A DNA stretch of 64,000 nt, taken from NCBI GenBank assembly GCA_040219295.1, contig JAVJST010000005.1, forward strand, positions 496,001 through 560,000. Direction: 5' to 3'. The notes under the pieces were generated by a model that ran no database searches, had not been told where the DNA came from, and saw only the letters and a list, made by a program, of their open reading frames with translations. Both the position numbers and the translations under genes were made by a program. Origin of the DNA: JAVJST01 sp040219295. GTDB taxonomy: Bacteria; Pseudomonadota; Alphaproteobacteria; Rhodospirillales; Casp-alpha2. Positions 18,080 through 26,325 of the stretch are shown piece after piece (the stretch's first letter is position 1; the number at the start of each line of letters is the position of its first letter).

Positions 18080-18670
18080 TCACGTCACGGCGAGCGCGAC
18101 CGTTAACAGTAGTAGCGCGGCGAACAGGATGTTGATGGCCCGGCTGGCGCGCGGATCGCGGAAAAGTCGTGTCAGTGCCGCGCCGGCAAAAAGCCATGCG
18201 ACATTCACGAGGAGGATCGTGGCGGTCAGCATGGCGAGCTTGACGCCGGCGTCCGCCACCGGTTGCCCGGCGATCAGGACGAATCCCGAAAACAGTGCGG
18301 CCATCGCGGCGTACGCCTTTGGATTGGCGAGCGACATGGCGATCCCGGCGGCGAAATTGGGCGCCGGGCGCTCGCCCTCGGATCCGTCGAGCGGCGGTGC
18401 CGTGGCGATCCGCCACGCGAGATAAACGAAGTACGCGACGGCCGCCGCGGTGATGCCTCCGGCGAGCGCCGGTATCGCCATTACGGCGCCGGTCACGCCG
18501 GTCGCCGTGACGCTCATGACGATGACCATGCCGACGAGTAATCCGAACATATAGCGGACGCTGCGGCGCGCGCCGAATGCGGCGCCGGATGCGGCGAGGC
18601 TGAGGGTGTTCGGCCCCGGGCTGCCGGTCAGCGCAAAGGCCGCGATGATGAATCCGGAGAGCTGCTCCAT
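18080..18670 (-). CDS. LysE family amino-acid exporter
   Basis: Inner-membrane translocator of the LysE/RhtB superfamily, 196 aa with about six hydrophobic segments. The N-terminal FALTGSPGPNTLSLAASGAAFG has the diagnostic PGPN motif, and MSLANPKAYAAMAALF is the second conserved LysE stretch. The substrate cannot be predicted. It lies 4 bp downstream of the marC-like gene on the same strand, so the pair is likely co-transcribed. Confidence 0.92.
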   Translation of the reverse strand: MEQLSGFIIAAFALTGSPGPNTLSLAASGAAFGARRSVRYMFGLLVGMVIVMSVTATGVTGAVMAIPALAGGITAAAVAYFVYLAWRIATAPPLDGSEGERPAPNFAAGIAMSLANPKAYAAMAALFSGFVLIAGQPVADAGVKLAMLTATILLVNVAWLFAGAALTRLFRDPRASRAINILFAALLLLTVALAVT

Positions 18671-18674
18671 GACC

Positions 18675-19325
18675 TCAAATCAGGCCGCTCTGCGCAATGC
18701 CGTCGAAGACGAACTGCACGGCAAGCGCGGCGAGCAGGATGCCCATCACGCGCGAGATCACGTTGAGACCGGTGACGCCGAGCATCCGTTGAACCTGTGC
18801 CGCGGCAAGCACTGAAAACAGGGTGATCACGAGTACCACGAGCATGCCGCCGATCACTGCGCTTTGTGCCGCGACGTTTCCCGTGACGTCAGCGAACAGC
18901 AGGATCGCGGCGCCGATCGCGCCGGGACCGGCAATCAGCGGGGTCGCCAGCGGAAACACCGATATGTCGGTCTTTTTCTCGGCCTCGCGGTTCTCATCGT
19001 CCGTGGTCGTCGTGCCCCCGCTGTTGCGGCTGAACACGAGATCGATGGCAATCAGGAACAAGAGAACACCGCCAGCGGTCCTCAGCGCCGGCAGCGAGAT
19101 GCCCATGTACTTCAACAGGCTACCCCCGAAGAACGCGAAGATCAGCAGCACCACCGTCGCGATCAGGAACCCCCGAACCGCCTGAACGCGTCGCTCGGTG
19201 GGGGAACTCGTCGCGGTGAGGGCGGCGAATGAGACGGCGACGTGAACCGGACTGACGGTCGCGAAGAACGTCGTCATCGAGATCAGCGCGGTGTTCGCCC
19301 ACGTCAGGTCGCCTACCGATTCCAT
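18675..19325 (-). CDS. MarC family integral membrane protein
   Basis: Six-TM inner-membrane protein of the MarC/UPF0056 family, 216 aa. Family-typical parts are the N-terminal TTFFATVSPVHVAVSFAALT, the central hydrophilic loop, FPLATPLIAGPGAIGAAILLFAD, and a C-terminal GLNVISRVMGILLAALAVQFVFDGI. The function of the family is unresolved. It is upstream of, and close to, the LysE gene. Confidence 0.92.
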   Translation of the reverse strand: MESVGDLTWANTALISMTTFFATVSPVHVAVSFAALTATSSPTERRVQAVRGFLIATVVLLIFAFFGGSLLKYMGISLPALRTAGGVLLFLIAIDLVFSRNSGGTTTTDDENREAEKKTDISVFPLATPLIAGPGAIGAAILLFADVTGNVAAQSAVIGGMLVVLVITLFSVLAAAQVQRMLGVTGLNVISRVMGILLAALAVQFVFDGIAQSGLI

Positions 19326-19413
19326 GGCACAATCGTACCCGCTTACGCGACCGAGTCCACGATAACAACAACGGCTGTCACGGCGGTGCTCGGTCGTCTA
19401 GCATCGCTCCGTC

Positions 19414-20157
19414 ATGGATCAGATCTCTACCGTCGCCCTGGCGTCGGCCGTCGTGCTGCTCGGCGGTTTCGTCAAAGGCACCATCGGATTCGGCCTGCCG
19501 TTGATCACGGTCGGGCTGCTTTCGGTCTTCCTTCCGGTCAAGGATGTGATCGGCCTGCTTGCCGTGCCGATCCTTGTTTCCAATGTTTGGCAGGCTTATC
19601 GCAGCGGCGGCATGCTCGATCCGGTGAAGCGTTTCTGGCCACTGCTGACGGCCGCGTTCGGCGGACTCATCATCGGCGTTTACCTGCTGGTTTCGGTTGA
19701 GCCCCGCTACCTCTACGCGATTATCGGCGGCACGGTCGTCGTGTTCTCGGCGCTGATGCTGGCCAACTGGGCGCCAAAGATCGCGCCGGCACAGGAGAAA
19801 CCATTCGGTTTCATGTTCGGGGGGCTGGCGGGTGTGATCGGCGGCCTGTCGACCATTTGGGCGCCGCCGATCACGCTGTACTTGCTGATGCTCGATGTGA
19901 AGAAGGAGCAGTTCATACAGACCTCCGGCACCATGTTCTTCATCGGTGGGGTGCCCGTTGTGATTCTCTACATCGTCAACGACATCGTTCACTGGGGCAA
20001 CGTCGGCTGGTCTGCCGCGCTGTTGGTGCCGGTGTTTCTCGGCATGATGCTCGGCCAGAAGGTGCGGGATGTAATTCCGCAGGAAACCTTTCGGAAGATC
20101 GTCCTGGTGACGCTGATCGTCGTCGGCGGGGCATTGCTGCGGAGATCGTTTACATGA
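19414..20157 (+). CDS. TauE/SafE family membrane protein
   Basis: Eight-TM-type permease of the TauE/SafE (sulfite exporter/YfcA) family, 247 aa. The repeated family motif is visible near both halves: LGGFVKGTIGFGLPLITVGLL and GGLAGVIGGLSTIWAPPITLYLL. Members export sulfite, sulfoacetate or other organic anions. Sulfite release by Xsc in this window makes sulfite export a possible role, though this gene sits 15 kb from xsc. The stop overlaps the azlC start as ATGA. Confidence 0.9.
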   Translation: MDQISTVALASAVVLLGGFVKGTIGFGLPLITVGLLSVFLPVKDVIGLLAVPILVSNVWQAYRSGGMLDPVKRFWPLLTAAFGGLIIGVYLLVSVEPRYLYAIIGGTVVVFSALMLANWAPKIAPAQEKPFGFMFGGLAGVIGGLSTIWAPPITLYLLMLDVKKEQFIQTSGTMFFIGGVPVVILYIVNDIVHWGNVGWSAALLVPVFLGMMLGQKVRDVIPQETFRKIVLVTLIVVGGALLRRSFT

Positions 20158-20879
20158 CGCCGAAACAGAACACCGCGTTCCGGCGCGGCCTTCGCGAGGC
20201 GTTCGGCATGCCGGCGCTGGTTCTCAGTTCGTCGATGATCGGATTCGGCTCGCTGGCCCGTGAAAGCGGCATGGACCTGATCATGACGGTCCTCACGACG
20301 ATCGGGATTTACGGCCTGCCGGGCCAAATCGTCATGGTCGAGATGGTCGCCGCCGGTGCTCCGGTGTTCGCCATCGCCATCGGCGTCGGCGTTGCCAACG
20401 CGCGCTTCCTGCCGATGACGCTGGCGTTGAGTCCGTACATCAATCAGTGGCCCGCGAGCATCTGGCGCAAACTGGCGTTCTCGCACCTTGTGACTCTGAC
20501 GCCGTGGGCTGCAGCACTCCGTTACTTCCCCGAAATGGAGAACGAGGAGCGCATTCCTTACTACATGGGTTATTCGCTGTTGTGCATCCTAGGCGCGACC
20601 GCGGGCACGGCCATCGGACATTTCCTCGCCGCCGAGCTGCCTGGGCCGATCGCCATTTCGCTGGTGTTCCTGAGCCCGGCATTCTTTTCGATGGTGTTTG
20701 CCGACGTGCGCCATCGGCTGGGCATGATCGCGGTAACCCTGGGGGCGGGGGTCGGGCCGGTCCTGCACGACCTGACGCCCGACTGGGGCCTGCCTGCGAC
20801 CGGCCTCATTGCCGGCACCGCCGCATTCTTGATCGACAGGCTGCTGAAGAAGCGCGAGCAGTCGGGAGGCGCCGCATGA
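20154..20879 (+). CDS. azlC: AzlC family branched-chain amino-acid exporter large subunit
   Basis: Integral membrane protein of 241 aa. The AzlC signature is seen in FRRGLREAFGMPALVLSSSMIGFGSLARESGMDLIMTVLTT and the following GLPGQIVMVEM and VGVANARFLPMTLAL. AzlCD pairs export branched-chain amino acids or related compounds. The start ATG overlaps the upstream TauE-like stop and the stop overlaps azlD, both as ATGA, so all three genes form one translationally coupled unit. Confidence 0.93.
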   Translation: MTPKQNTAFRRGLREAFGMPALVLSSSMIGFGSLARESGMDLIMTVLTTIGIYGLPGQIVMVEMVAAGAPVFAIAIGVGVANARFLPMTLALSPYINQWPASIWRKLAFSHLVTLTPWAAALRYFPEMENEERIPYYMGYSLLCILGATAGTAIGHFLAAELPGPIAISLVFLSPAFFSMVFADVRHRLGMIAVTLGAGVGPVLHDLTPDWGLPATGLIAGTAAFLIDRLLKKREQSGGAA

Positions 20880-21217
20880 CCGAACCGTTCGGCTGGGCCG
20901 CCCTCGGCGCCGCCGTTGCGGCAACCTACGTCTGGCGCATGGCAGGCATTCTCGTCGCCAGCCGGATCAAGCCCGACAGCAATCTCGCCCGTTGGATCAC
21001 GGCAGTAGCCTATGCCGTTCTTGCCGGTCTGATCGCGCGTATGATGATCCTGCCGGAGGGGGCGCTCGCCTCGGCTCCGGTCGCCGACAAGCTCGCCGGG
21101 CTGGCGCTCGGTTTCACCGCGTACTTCGTGTCGGGACGCAGCGTGCCGGTCGGCACGGCGACGGCTTTCGTCATCTTCACGATCATCACCGTCGCGCGGT
21201 CGATGGTTGGCAGCTAA
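20876..21217 (+). CDS. azlD: AzlD family branched-chain amino-acid exporter small subunit
   Basis: Small membrane partner of AzlC, 113 aa with four hydrophobic segments. YVWRMAGILVASRIKPDSNLARWITAVAYAVLAGLIARM is AzlD-like (Arg-rich loop between the first two segments). Its ATG overlaps the azlC stop. The stop overlaps the end of the convergent GNAT gene by 4 bp. Confidence 0.92.
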   Translation: MTEPFGWAALGAAVAATYVWRMAGILVASRIKPDSNLARWITAVAYAVLAGLIARMMILPEGALASAPVADKLAGLALGFTAYFVSGRSVPVGTATAFVIFTIITVARSMVGS

Positions 21218-21798
21218 AGGTTCGCCGCCATGAGCAGGATACTGCCCTCGTGCATCAACGCAGGATGCGGGACGACCGGACGGCGCTTGAGCTCTTCGAA
21301 CCCGAGCGACCGGTAGAGACCGACGGCGGCGCTGTTGGCCTCGAAGGCCAGCAGGCTGATCTTATCGAACCCGGCCTCGCGACCCTCGCCCATGACGTGC
21401 TCGAGCAGGCGCCGGCCAACCCCTTGGCCGCGGAATGCGGATTCGACGGAGATAACGTTCAGGTAGTAGCTGCCGGGCAACGTCAGACCCTCGAGCGGCG
21501 CAAAATAATAGAGCCGGTCCCGCGGGATGAAATGGTCCGGCGGGTCGTCGCTCTCGTCGTCGACCGGATACGCGTGGGCCCCGCCGGCGAGTTCACCGCC
21601 AACCTCGGCCATGCGCCCATGAGCGAAATGGAAGGTCGTGCCGTCCTGTTCGAATCGCATCTCCAGGATCTGGCGCGGGCTCAGACCGGGAACCGCGTCG
21701 TCGTACATGACCTCGGCATAGCCGCCGTAGGAAGCCATCTGGTAGCGGGTCAGATCGCCGATGTCGGCGGGGGTCGCGGGGCGAATCGAAACTTCCAT
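21214..21798 (-). CDS. GNAT family N-acetyltransferase
   Basis: Cytoplasmic acetyl-CoA-dependent acetyltransferase of 194 aa. The N-terminus IRPATPADIGDLTRYQM is a standard GNAT start. The acetyl-CoA loop is VESAFRGQGVGRRLLEHVM (Q/R-x-x-G-x-G), followed by AFEANSAAVGLYRSLGFEEL. The substrate is unknown. It is monocistronic and divergent from the dimethylglycine dehydrogenase-like gene. Confidence 0.9.
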   Translation of the reverse strand: MEVSIRPATPADIGDLTRYQMASYGGYAEVMYDDAVPGLSPRQILEMRFEQDGTTFHFAHGRMAEVGGELAGGAHAYPVDDESDDPPDHFIPRDRLYYFAPLEGLTLPGSYYLNVISVESAFRGQGVGRRLLEHVMGEGREAGFDKISLLAFEANSAAVGLYRSLGFEELKRRPVVPHPALMHEGSILLMAANL

Positions 21799-21879
21799 GG
21801 ATGCAGCATTTCATACGCTTGACGGTCTGTGAATGGCGGGCATAGGTTCGTAATTCCATCAGGCGGGAGGGGCCGGGTC

Positions 21880-24294
21880 ATGAAAACCAATGTCCGTGTA
21901 GCGGTTATCGGCGGCGGTGTCGTCGGGTGCAGCGTTCTGTATCACCTGACCAAACTCGGCTGGAGCGATGTCGTCCTGATCGAACGGTCCGAGCTGACGT
22001 CCGGGTCGACATGGCACGCGGCCGGCGGGTTTCACACCCTCAACGCCGACACCAACATGGCGGCCCTGCAGGGCTACACCATCCAGCTCTACAAGGAGCT
22101 CGAGGAAATCAGCGGCCAGTCATGCGGCCTGCACCATGTCGGCGGCGTGACGCTGGCGACGGACCGGGACCGGATGGACTATCTCAAGGCGGAGCGTGCA
22201 AAGCACCAGTACATGGGTCTCGACACCGAGATCGTCGGACCTGAAAGAATCAAGGAGCTCTGCCCGGTGGTCAGCGTCGAGGGCGTGGTCGGCGGACTTT
22301 ACGATCCGCTCGACGGTCATCTAGACCCGTCGGGCACGACCCATGCCTACGCCAAGGCCGCGAAGCAGAAGGGTGCCGAGATCTATCTCCGCACCAAGGT
22401 CGAGGAACTGAATCCTCGCAGCGACGGCTCCTGGGACGTCGTGACGGAGAGGGGCACAATTCGTGCCCAGCACGTGGTCAACGCGGCCGGGCTGTGGGCG
22501 CGCGAAGTCGGCGCGATGGTCGGCATCAATCTGCCTCTCCACCCGATGGAGCATCAGTACCTGGTGACCGATGACATCCCCGAGGTCTATGAACGCGATA
22601 CCGAGCTGCCGCACATCATGGATCCCGCGAGCGAGACCTATTTCCGCCAGGAAGGCCGAGGGCTGGTGCTCGGCACCTATGAGCAGAAATGCGAGCCATG
22701 GGCGGTCGACGGCACACCGTGGGATTTCGGCCATGAGCTGCTGCCCAACAAACTCGATCGCATCGAGGACGCGCTGGAAATCGCCTTTCAGCGCTATCCG
22801 TGCCTGGCGACCGCAGGCGTCAAGCAGGTCATCAATGGTCCGTTCACGTTTGCGCCCGACGGTAATCCGCTGGTCGGCCCGGTTCCGGGCCTTCCGGGGT
22901 ACTGGACGGCCTGTGCGGTTATGGCGGGCTTCAGCCAGGGCGGCGGCGTCGGTCTGACGCTCGCCGAGTGGATGATCGAGGGTGAGCCGAGCCGTGACGT
23001 TTTCGCCATGGACGTGGCGCGGTTCGGCACGTACTGCACCAAGCCGTACACGCGGACCACCGTGATCCAGAACTATCAGCGGCGATTTTCCATCAGTTAT
23101 CCGAACGAGGAACTGCCCGCGGGACGGCCGCTCAAGACCACACCGGCTTATGGCATCTGGAAGTCGCAGAATGCGGTGTTCGGGCACGCATTCGGCATGG
23201 AGGCGGTCAACTACTTCGCGCCTGCCGGCGAGGAACCTTACGAGACACCGACCTTCCATCGCTCCAACGCGTTTCCGATTGTCGCCGAAGAATGCCGCGC
23301 GGTGCGCGAGGCCGTCGGCATCAACGAGGTTCACAATTTCTCCAAGTTCGAGGTGACGGGCCCAGGGGCGGAGACCTGGCTTAACCGGATCATGACCAAC
23401 CGGGTACCGGGTGAGGGCCGGATGGCGCTGTCCGCGATGCTGAGTCCGAAAGGCCGATTGATCGGCGATTTCACCATGACTCGACTCGGCCCGGAGACCA
23501 TTCAGATGAATGCGTCTTACGGATCGCAGGATTTCCACATGCGCTGGTTCCTGCACAATCTACCCGACAAGGGCGTCGCGATCCGCAATATCTCCGACGA
23601 GCGCATCGGATTTCAGATCGCGGGGCCGCAGTCGCGCGACGTCCTGGCCGCAGCCAGCGGCGCCGATGTCTCCAACGAGGCGTTCCCGTTTCTTCGTGTG
23701 CGCCGCATCGACATCGGGATGGCGCCTTGCATCGTCTGCCGGGTGACGTACACGGGCGATCTCGGCTACGAGATCTACTGCGACCGGATTCATCAGGTCG
23801 CGTTGTATGACGCCCTGGCGACAGCCGGCGCGCCGCTCGGGATGCGGCCGTTCGGCATGCGGGCAATGATGTCGCTGCGTATCGAGAAGTCGTTTGGTTC
23901 TTGGCTGCGCGAGTTTCGACCGGATTTCACGCCGATGGAAACCGGGCTCGACCGTTTCGTTCGCTATGACAAGGGTGATTTTATCGGCCGCGACGCCGCG
24001 CTCGCCGAACGCGACAAGGCGCCCGTGAAGAAACTCGCGACCTTCGTCGTCGACGCCGAAGACGCCGACTGCGTTGCCGATGAGCCGATCTGGCACGATG
24101 GCAAGCTGGTCGGTTTCGTAACCTCGGGCAACTATGCGCATTATGTCGGTTGTTCCGTCGCCATCGGCATGGTGCCACCGGATCTCATTGTCGACGAGGC
24201 GGCGTTCGAGATCGAGGTCCTGGGCGAGAAGCGCAGCGCCCGTCTGACGGTCGACCCGCTGTTCGATCCGAAGGCAGAACGCATGCGGGGCTGA
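21880..24294 (+). CDS. Dimethylglycine/sarcosine dehydrogenase-like FAD and folate protein
   Basis: Flavoprotein of 804 aa, the size of dimethylglycine and sarcosine dehydrogenases. The ATG at 21880 follows GGGAGGGG. The upstream in-frame start at 21829 adds unsupported residues. Domains: FAD-binding DAO domain with AVIGGGVVGCSVLYHL at residues 8-23 and SGSTWHAAGG, whose His46 matches the covalent-FAD histidine of mammalian DMGDH and SarDH; FAO_M middle domain (about 370-425); GcvT domain (about 430-700); GcvT C-terminal barrel (to 804). It likely demethylates N,N-dimethylglycine to sarcosine, feeding SoxBDAG. Sarcosine dehydrogenase is the main alternative. Confidence 0.88.
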   Translation: MKTNVRVAVIGGGVVGCSVLYHLTKLGWSDVVLIERSELTSGSTWHAAGGFHTLNADTNMAALQGYTIQLYKELEEISGQSCGLHHVGGVTLATDRDRMDYLKAERAKHQYMGLDTEIVGPERIKELCPVVSVEGVVGGLYDPLDGHLDPSGTTHAYAKAAKQKGAEIYLRTKVEELNPRSDGSWDVVTERGTIRAQHVVNAAGLWAREVGAMVGINLPLHPMEHQYLVTDDIPEVYERDTELPHIMDPASETYFRQEGRGLVLGTYEQKCEPWAVDGTPWDFGHELLPNKLDRIEDALEIAFQRYPCLATAGVKQVINGPFTFAPDGNPLVGPVPGLPGYWTACAVMAGFSQGGGVGLTLAEWMIEGEPSRDVFAMDVARFGTYCTKPYTRTTVIQNYQRRFSISYPNEELPAGRPLKTTPAYGIWKSQNAVFGHAFGMEAVNYFAPAGEEPYETPTFHRSNAFPIVAEECRAVREAVGINEVHNFSKFEVTGPGAETWLNRIMTNRVPGEGRMALSAMLSPKGRLIGDFTMTRLGPETIQMNASYGSQDFHMRWFLHNLPDKGVAIRNISDERIGFQIAGPQSRDVLAAASGADVSNEAFPFLRVRRIDIGMAPCIVCRVTYTGDLGYEIYCDRIHQVALYDALATAGAPLGMRPFGMRAMMSLRIEKSFGSWLREFRPDFTPMETGLDRFVRYDKGDFIGRDAALAERDKAPVKKLATFVVDAEDADCVADEPIWHDGKLVGFVTSGNYAHYVGCSVAIGMVPPDLIVDEAAFEIEVLGEKRSARLTVDPLFDPKAERMRG

Positions 24295-24490
24295 TGGCGG
24301 CACACGCGCCCGTCTGAAACCCCTGCGCCACGCAAAGGTCTCGTTAACCTTTCGTTTCCTATAATTCTCGCTAGTGCGGGTTGGGACCGCCGGAACGCCC
24401 ACTCAGGTTGAATCTGGCGCCGGCCCCGGCCCAAGAATGGACGAGGAGCTGCCACGGGGCGTGGGTGGTTCGAGTGCATAGGAGCGTAAC

Positions 24491-24805
24491 GTGAAACGAC
24501 GTTTCATGACCGTCATGGGCGCTCTGGCATTTCTGATCGGCGCCCATGCCGAACCCGCCGCAGCGCAACAGGGAATGGTTCCCTGCGGTGCTCGAGAAGA
24601 CATGGCAGAACGGCTGAAGACCGGATACGACGAGCATCCGTCTGCGCTCGGCCTGTCGAGCAACGGCCGTCTGCTTGAGGTCTACACATCGATCAATGGC
24701 ACCTGGAGCATCATCCTGACCCGTCCCGACGGTATCAGCTGTCTCGTCGCCGTCGGCGAAAACTGGCAGACGATGACGCGGGAGGTTCTGGAGCTGGAGA
24801 GCTAG
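24491..24805 (+). CDS. Small exported protein of unknown function
   Basis: Predicted periplasmic protein of 104 aa beginning with GTG after an AGGAG site. A signal peptide is clear (MKRRFMTVMGALAFLIGAHAEPAAAQ). The mature 78 residues contain two cysteines (PCGAR and ISCLVAVGENW) and end in WQTMTREVLELES. Similar short proteins with a C-terminal GENW motif occur in alphaproteobacteria, but no function is known to me. A TATAAT at 24360-24365 could be a -10 box for a leader of about 120 nt, but no convincing -35 was found. Confidence 0.75.
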   Translation: MKRRFMTVMGALAFLIGAHAEPAAAQQGMVPCGAREDMAERLKTGYDEHPSALGLSSNGRLLEVYTSINGTWSIILTRPDGISCLVAVGENWQTMTREVLELES

Positions 24806-24814
24806 GCGTCGGGC

Positions 24815-25258
24815 CTACGCGCCGGCACCGGGCGGATCGATGAGGCGGCAACCGGCGATCCGCCAGCGGCCAGTCTCATCCTTCTCCATGCGGTACAAGG
24901 CGATCACCGTGTCGCCCGACTGGGTCGTGATCGCGACAGGTTGGAAGATGCCACCGGATTCGACGGCGAGATCGAGAAACTGGTAGGCCGCGGGGCGATA
25001 AACCGGACGATAATGGGTCCGAACCATCGACATGAACTCGGCCGGCGAGCCGAAACGGAGTTGAATGGCGGTCGAGGCATGGCCGTACGCGGTGTTGGCG
25101 TCGTCGATCTGGAACGCGGCGAGTTGGCTCTGGATAACGGCCCTTATCGCGGACTGGTCGCCGGCGGATAACGTTCTGTCTGCAAGCGCGGGCGTCGCCG
25201 AGAAGATCAGGCCGAGAACGAAAAAGGCAGGTATCAGCTGCATTCGGATGGACATCAT
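24815..25258 (-). CDS. DUF4864 domain exported protein
   Basis: Predicted periplasmic protein of 147 aa. The signal peptide is MMSIRMQLIPAFFVLGLIFSATPALA, cleaved before DRTLS. The mature region matches DUF4864: VIQSQLAAFQIDDANTAYGHASTAIQLRFGSPAEFMSMV and a final GRWRIAGCRL, an NTF2-like small fold. The function is unknown. It is convergent with the small exported protein (9 bp between stops). Confidence 0.85.
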   Translation of the reverse strand: MMSIRMQLIPAFFVLGLIFSATPALADRTLSAGDQSAIRAVIQSQLAAFQIDDANTAYGHASTAIQLRFGSPAEFMSMVRTHYRPVYRPAAYQFLDLAVESGGIFQPVAITTQSGDTVIALYRMEKDETGRWRIAGCRLIDPPGAGA

Positions 25259-25600
25259 GGATTGAGTCTCCTGAGTTTCCCCCGCTACGGAGACTTGGTT
25301 ATCCCCGCATCAGGAATCAACAGGTACGGCGATCCGTGCAAAAGGCGGGCGGCCCCCGTGGTTGGGGACCGCCCTGATCGGCCTAGAGATGCGAGGTCGT
25401 TGGGGGGTTAGCGGCTCTAACGGACCTCGGCCGGCCGACGTTTCGTCTCAGCAACGATTATACACTCATACGGCGATGCGCAATCCGTCGTGAACCTTAG
25501 TCGTCGCATTCACCCACCCATTCTGCACCTATTTCCGAGTGGGCACTGCTTTGTCTAACCGGTATGCTTCATCGACGATCACTAGAAGGGCCTCATCAGG
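25259..25600. ncRNA. Intergenic region with possible structured RNA (25347-25438)
   Basis: The 342-bp gap between the DUF4864 gene and the amidotransferase gene contains no convincing ORF but strong pairing. Hairpin A: 25347-25357 pairs with 25364-25374 (10 of 11 pairs, loop GTGGTT). Hairpin B: CGAGGTC (25392-25398) pairs with GACCTCG (25423-25429), with an inner stem GTTAG/CTAAC (25407-25411 with 25417-25421). TCGGCC (25378-25383) can also pair with GGCCGA (25433-25438), enclosing hairpin B. No U-tract follows, so a simple terminator is unlikely. It could be a small RNA, a leader for the downstream operon, or a bidirectional insulator. Strand is undetermined. Confidence 0.35.
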
Positions 25601-26317
25601 ATGAAGTTTCTTGTTTTTCAGCACCATGATGCTGAGCATCCCGGAATTTTTCGAGATTTCATGGCGACTCAGGGAGTTTCATGGGTGCCGGTAAATCTTC
25701 ACCGTGGAGAGCCGATTCCGAATCTTGGAGATTTTGACGTTTTGATGGTGATGGGCGGTCCCATGGACGTCTGGGACATTGAAGACAACCAATGGCTGAT
25801 CCCAGAAAAGGCGGCCATTCGGCGGTGGGTGATGAACGACCGGAAACCGTATCTCGGGGTTTGCCTGGGTCATCAGCTTCTTGCCGATGCCTGTGGCGGC
25901 ACCTGCGGCAAACTGACACCGGCAGAGGTTGGAATTTGCGATGTGTCCCTCAAGCCCGAAGGAATCTCCGACTCGCTTATGAAGGGGATACCTGCCGACT
26001 TTCGGGCGCTGCAGTGGCACGGCGTTCAGGTCGAGACTCTGCCGGCCGGAGGCGTCTCTCTCGCCCATTCGCCGGTTTCCGACAACCAGGCGATCCGTGT
26101 CGGCGACACCGCCTGGGGCATCCAGTATCACGTAGAACTGACCGACACGACGGTCGCGGAGTGGGGCGAAATACCGGAGTACAAGGCCGCACTCGACAAT
26201 GCGTTGGGCCCTGATGCGCTACCCGGATTTGTCGCCGAAGCCGACGCCAACATGGCGGGTTTCCAGCGTAACGCGGAACGCCTATTCAACAATTTCATGT
26301 CGGCCGTCGTGGCCTGA
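25601..26317 (+). CDS. Class I (type 1) glutamine amidotransferase-like protein
   Basis: GuaA-type triad amidotransferase of 238 aa with no synthetase domain. Nucleophile Cys88 is in YLGVCLGHQLLA and the His/Glu pair is His177 and Glu179 in WGIQYHVEL. These free-standing members either deliver ammonia to a partner or hydrolyse gamma-glutamyl amides. It heads a run with a PuuB-like oxidase, a nitrilase and an unknown protein (gaps of 8 and 1 bp, then an overlap). In the Puu pathway a class I amidotransferase (PuuD) removes gamma-glutamate after PuuA/PuuB, so a similar hydrolase role is possible but unproven. Confidence 0.87.
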   Translation: MKFLVFQHHDAEHPGIFRDFMATQGVSWVPVNLHRGEPIPNLGDFDVLMVMGGPMDVWDIEDNQWLIPEKAAIRRWVMNDRKPYLGVCLGHQLLADACGGTCGKLTPAEVGICDVSLKPEGISDSLMKGIPADFRALQWHGVQVETLPAGGVSLAHSPVSDNQAIRVGDTAWGIQYHVELTDTTVAEWGEIPEYKAALDNALGPDALPGFVAEADANMAGFQRNAERLFNNFMSAVVA

Positions 26318-26325
26318 GCGTCAAC

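Noticed and set aside
24360..24365. TATAAT as a firm promoter for the small exported protein
   Set aside because: No -35 element is found at 16-18 bp and the implied leader is about 120 nt, so it is not called as a promoter.
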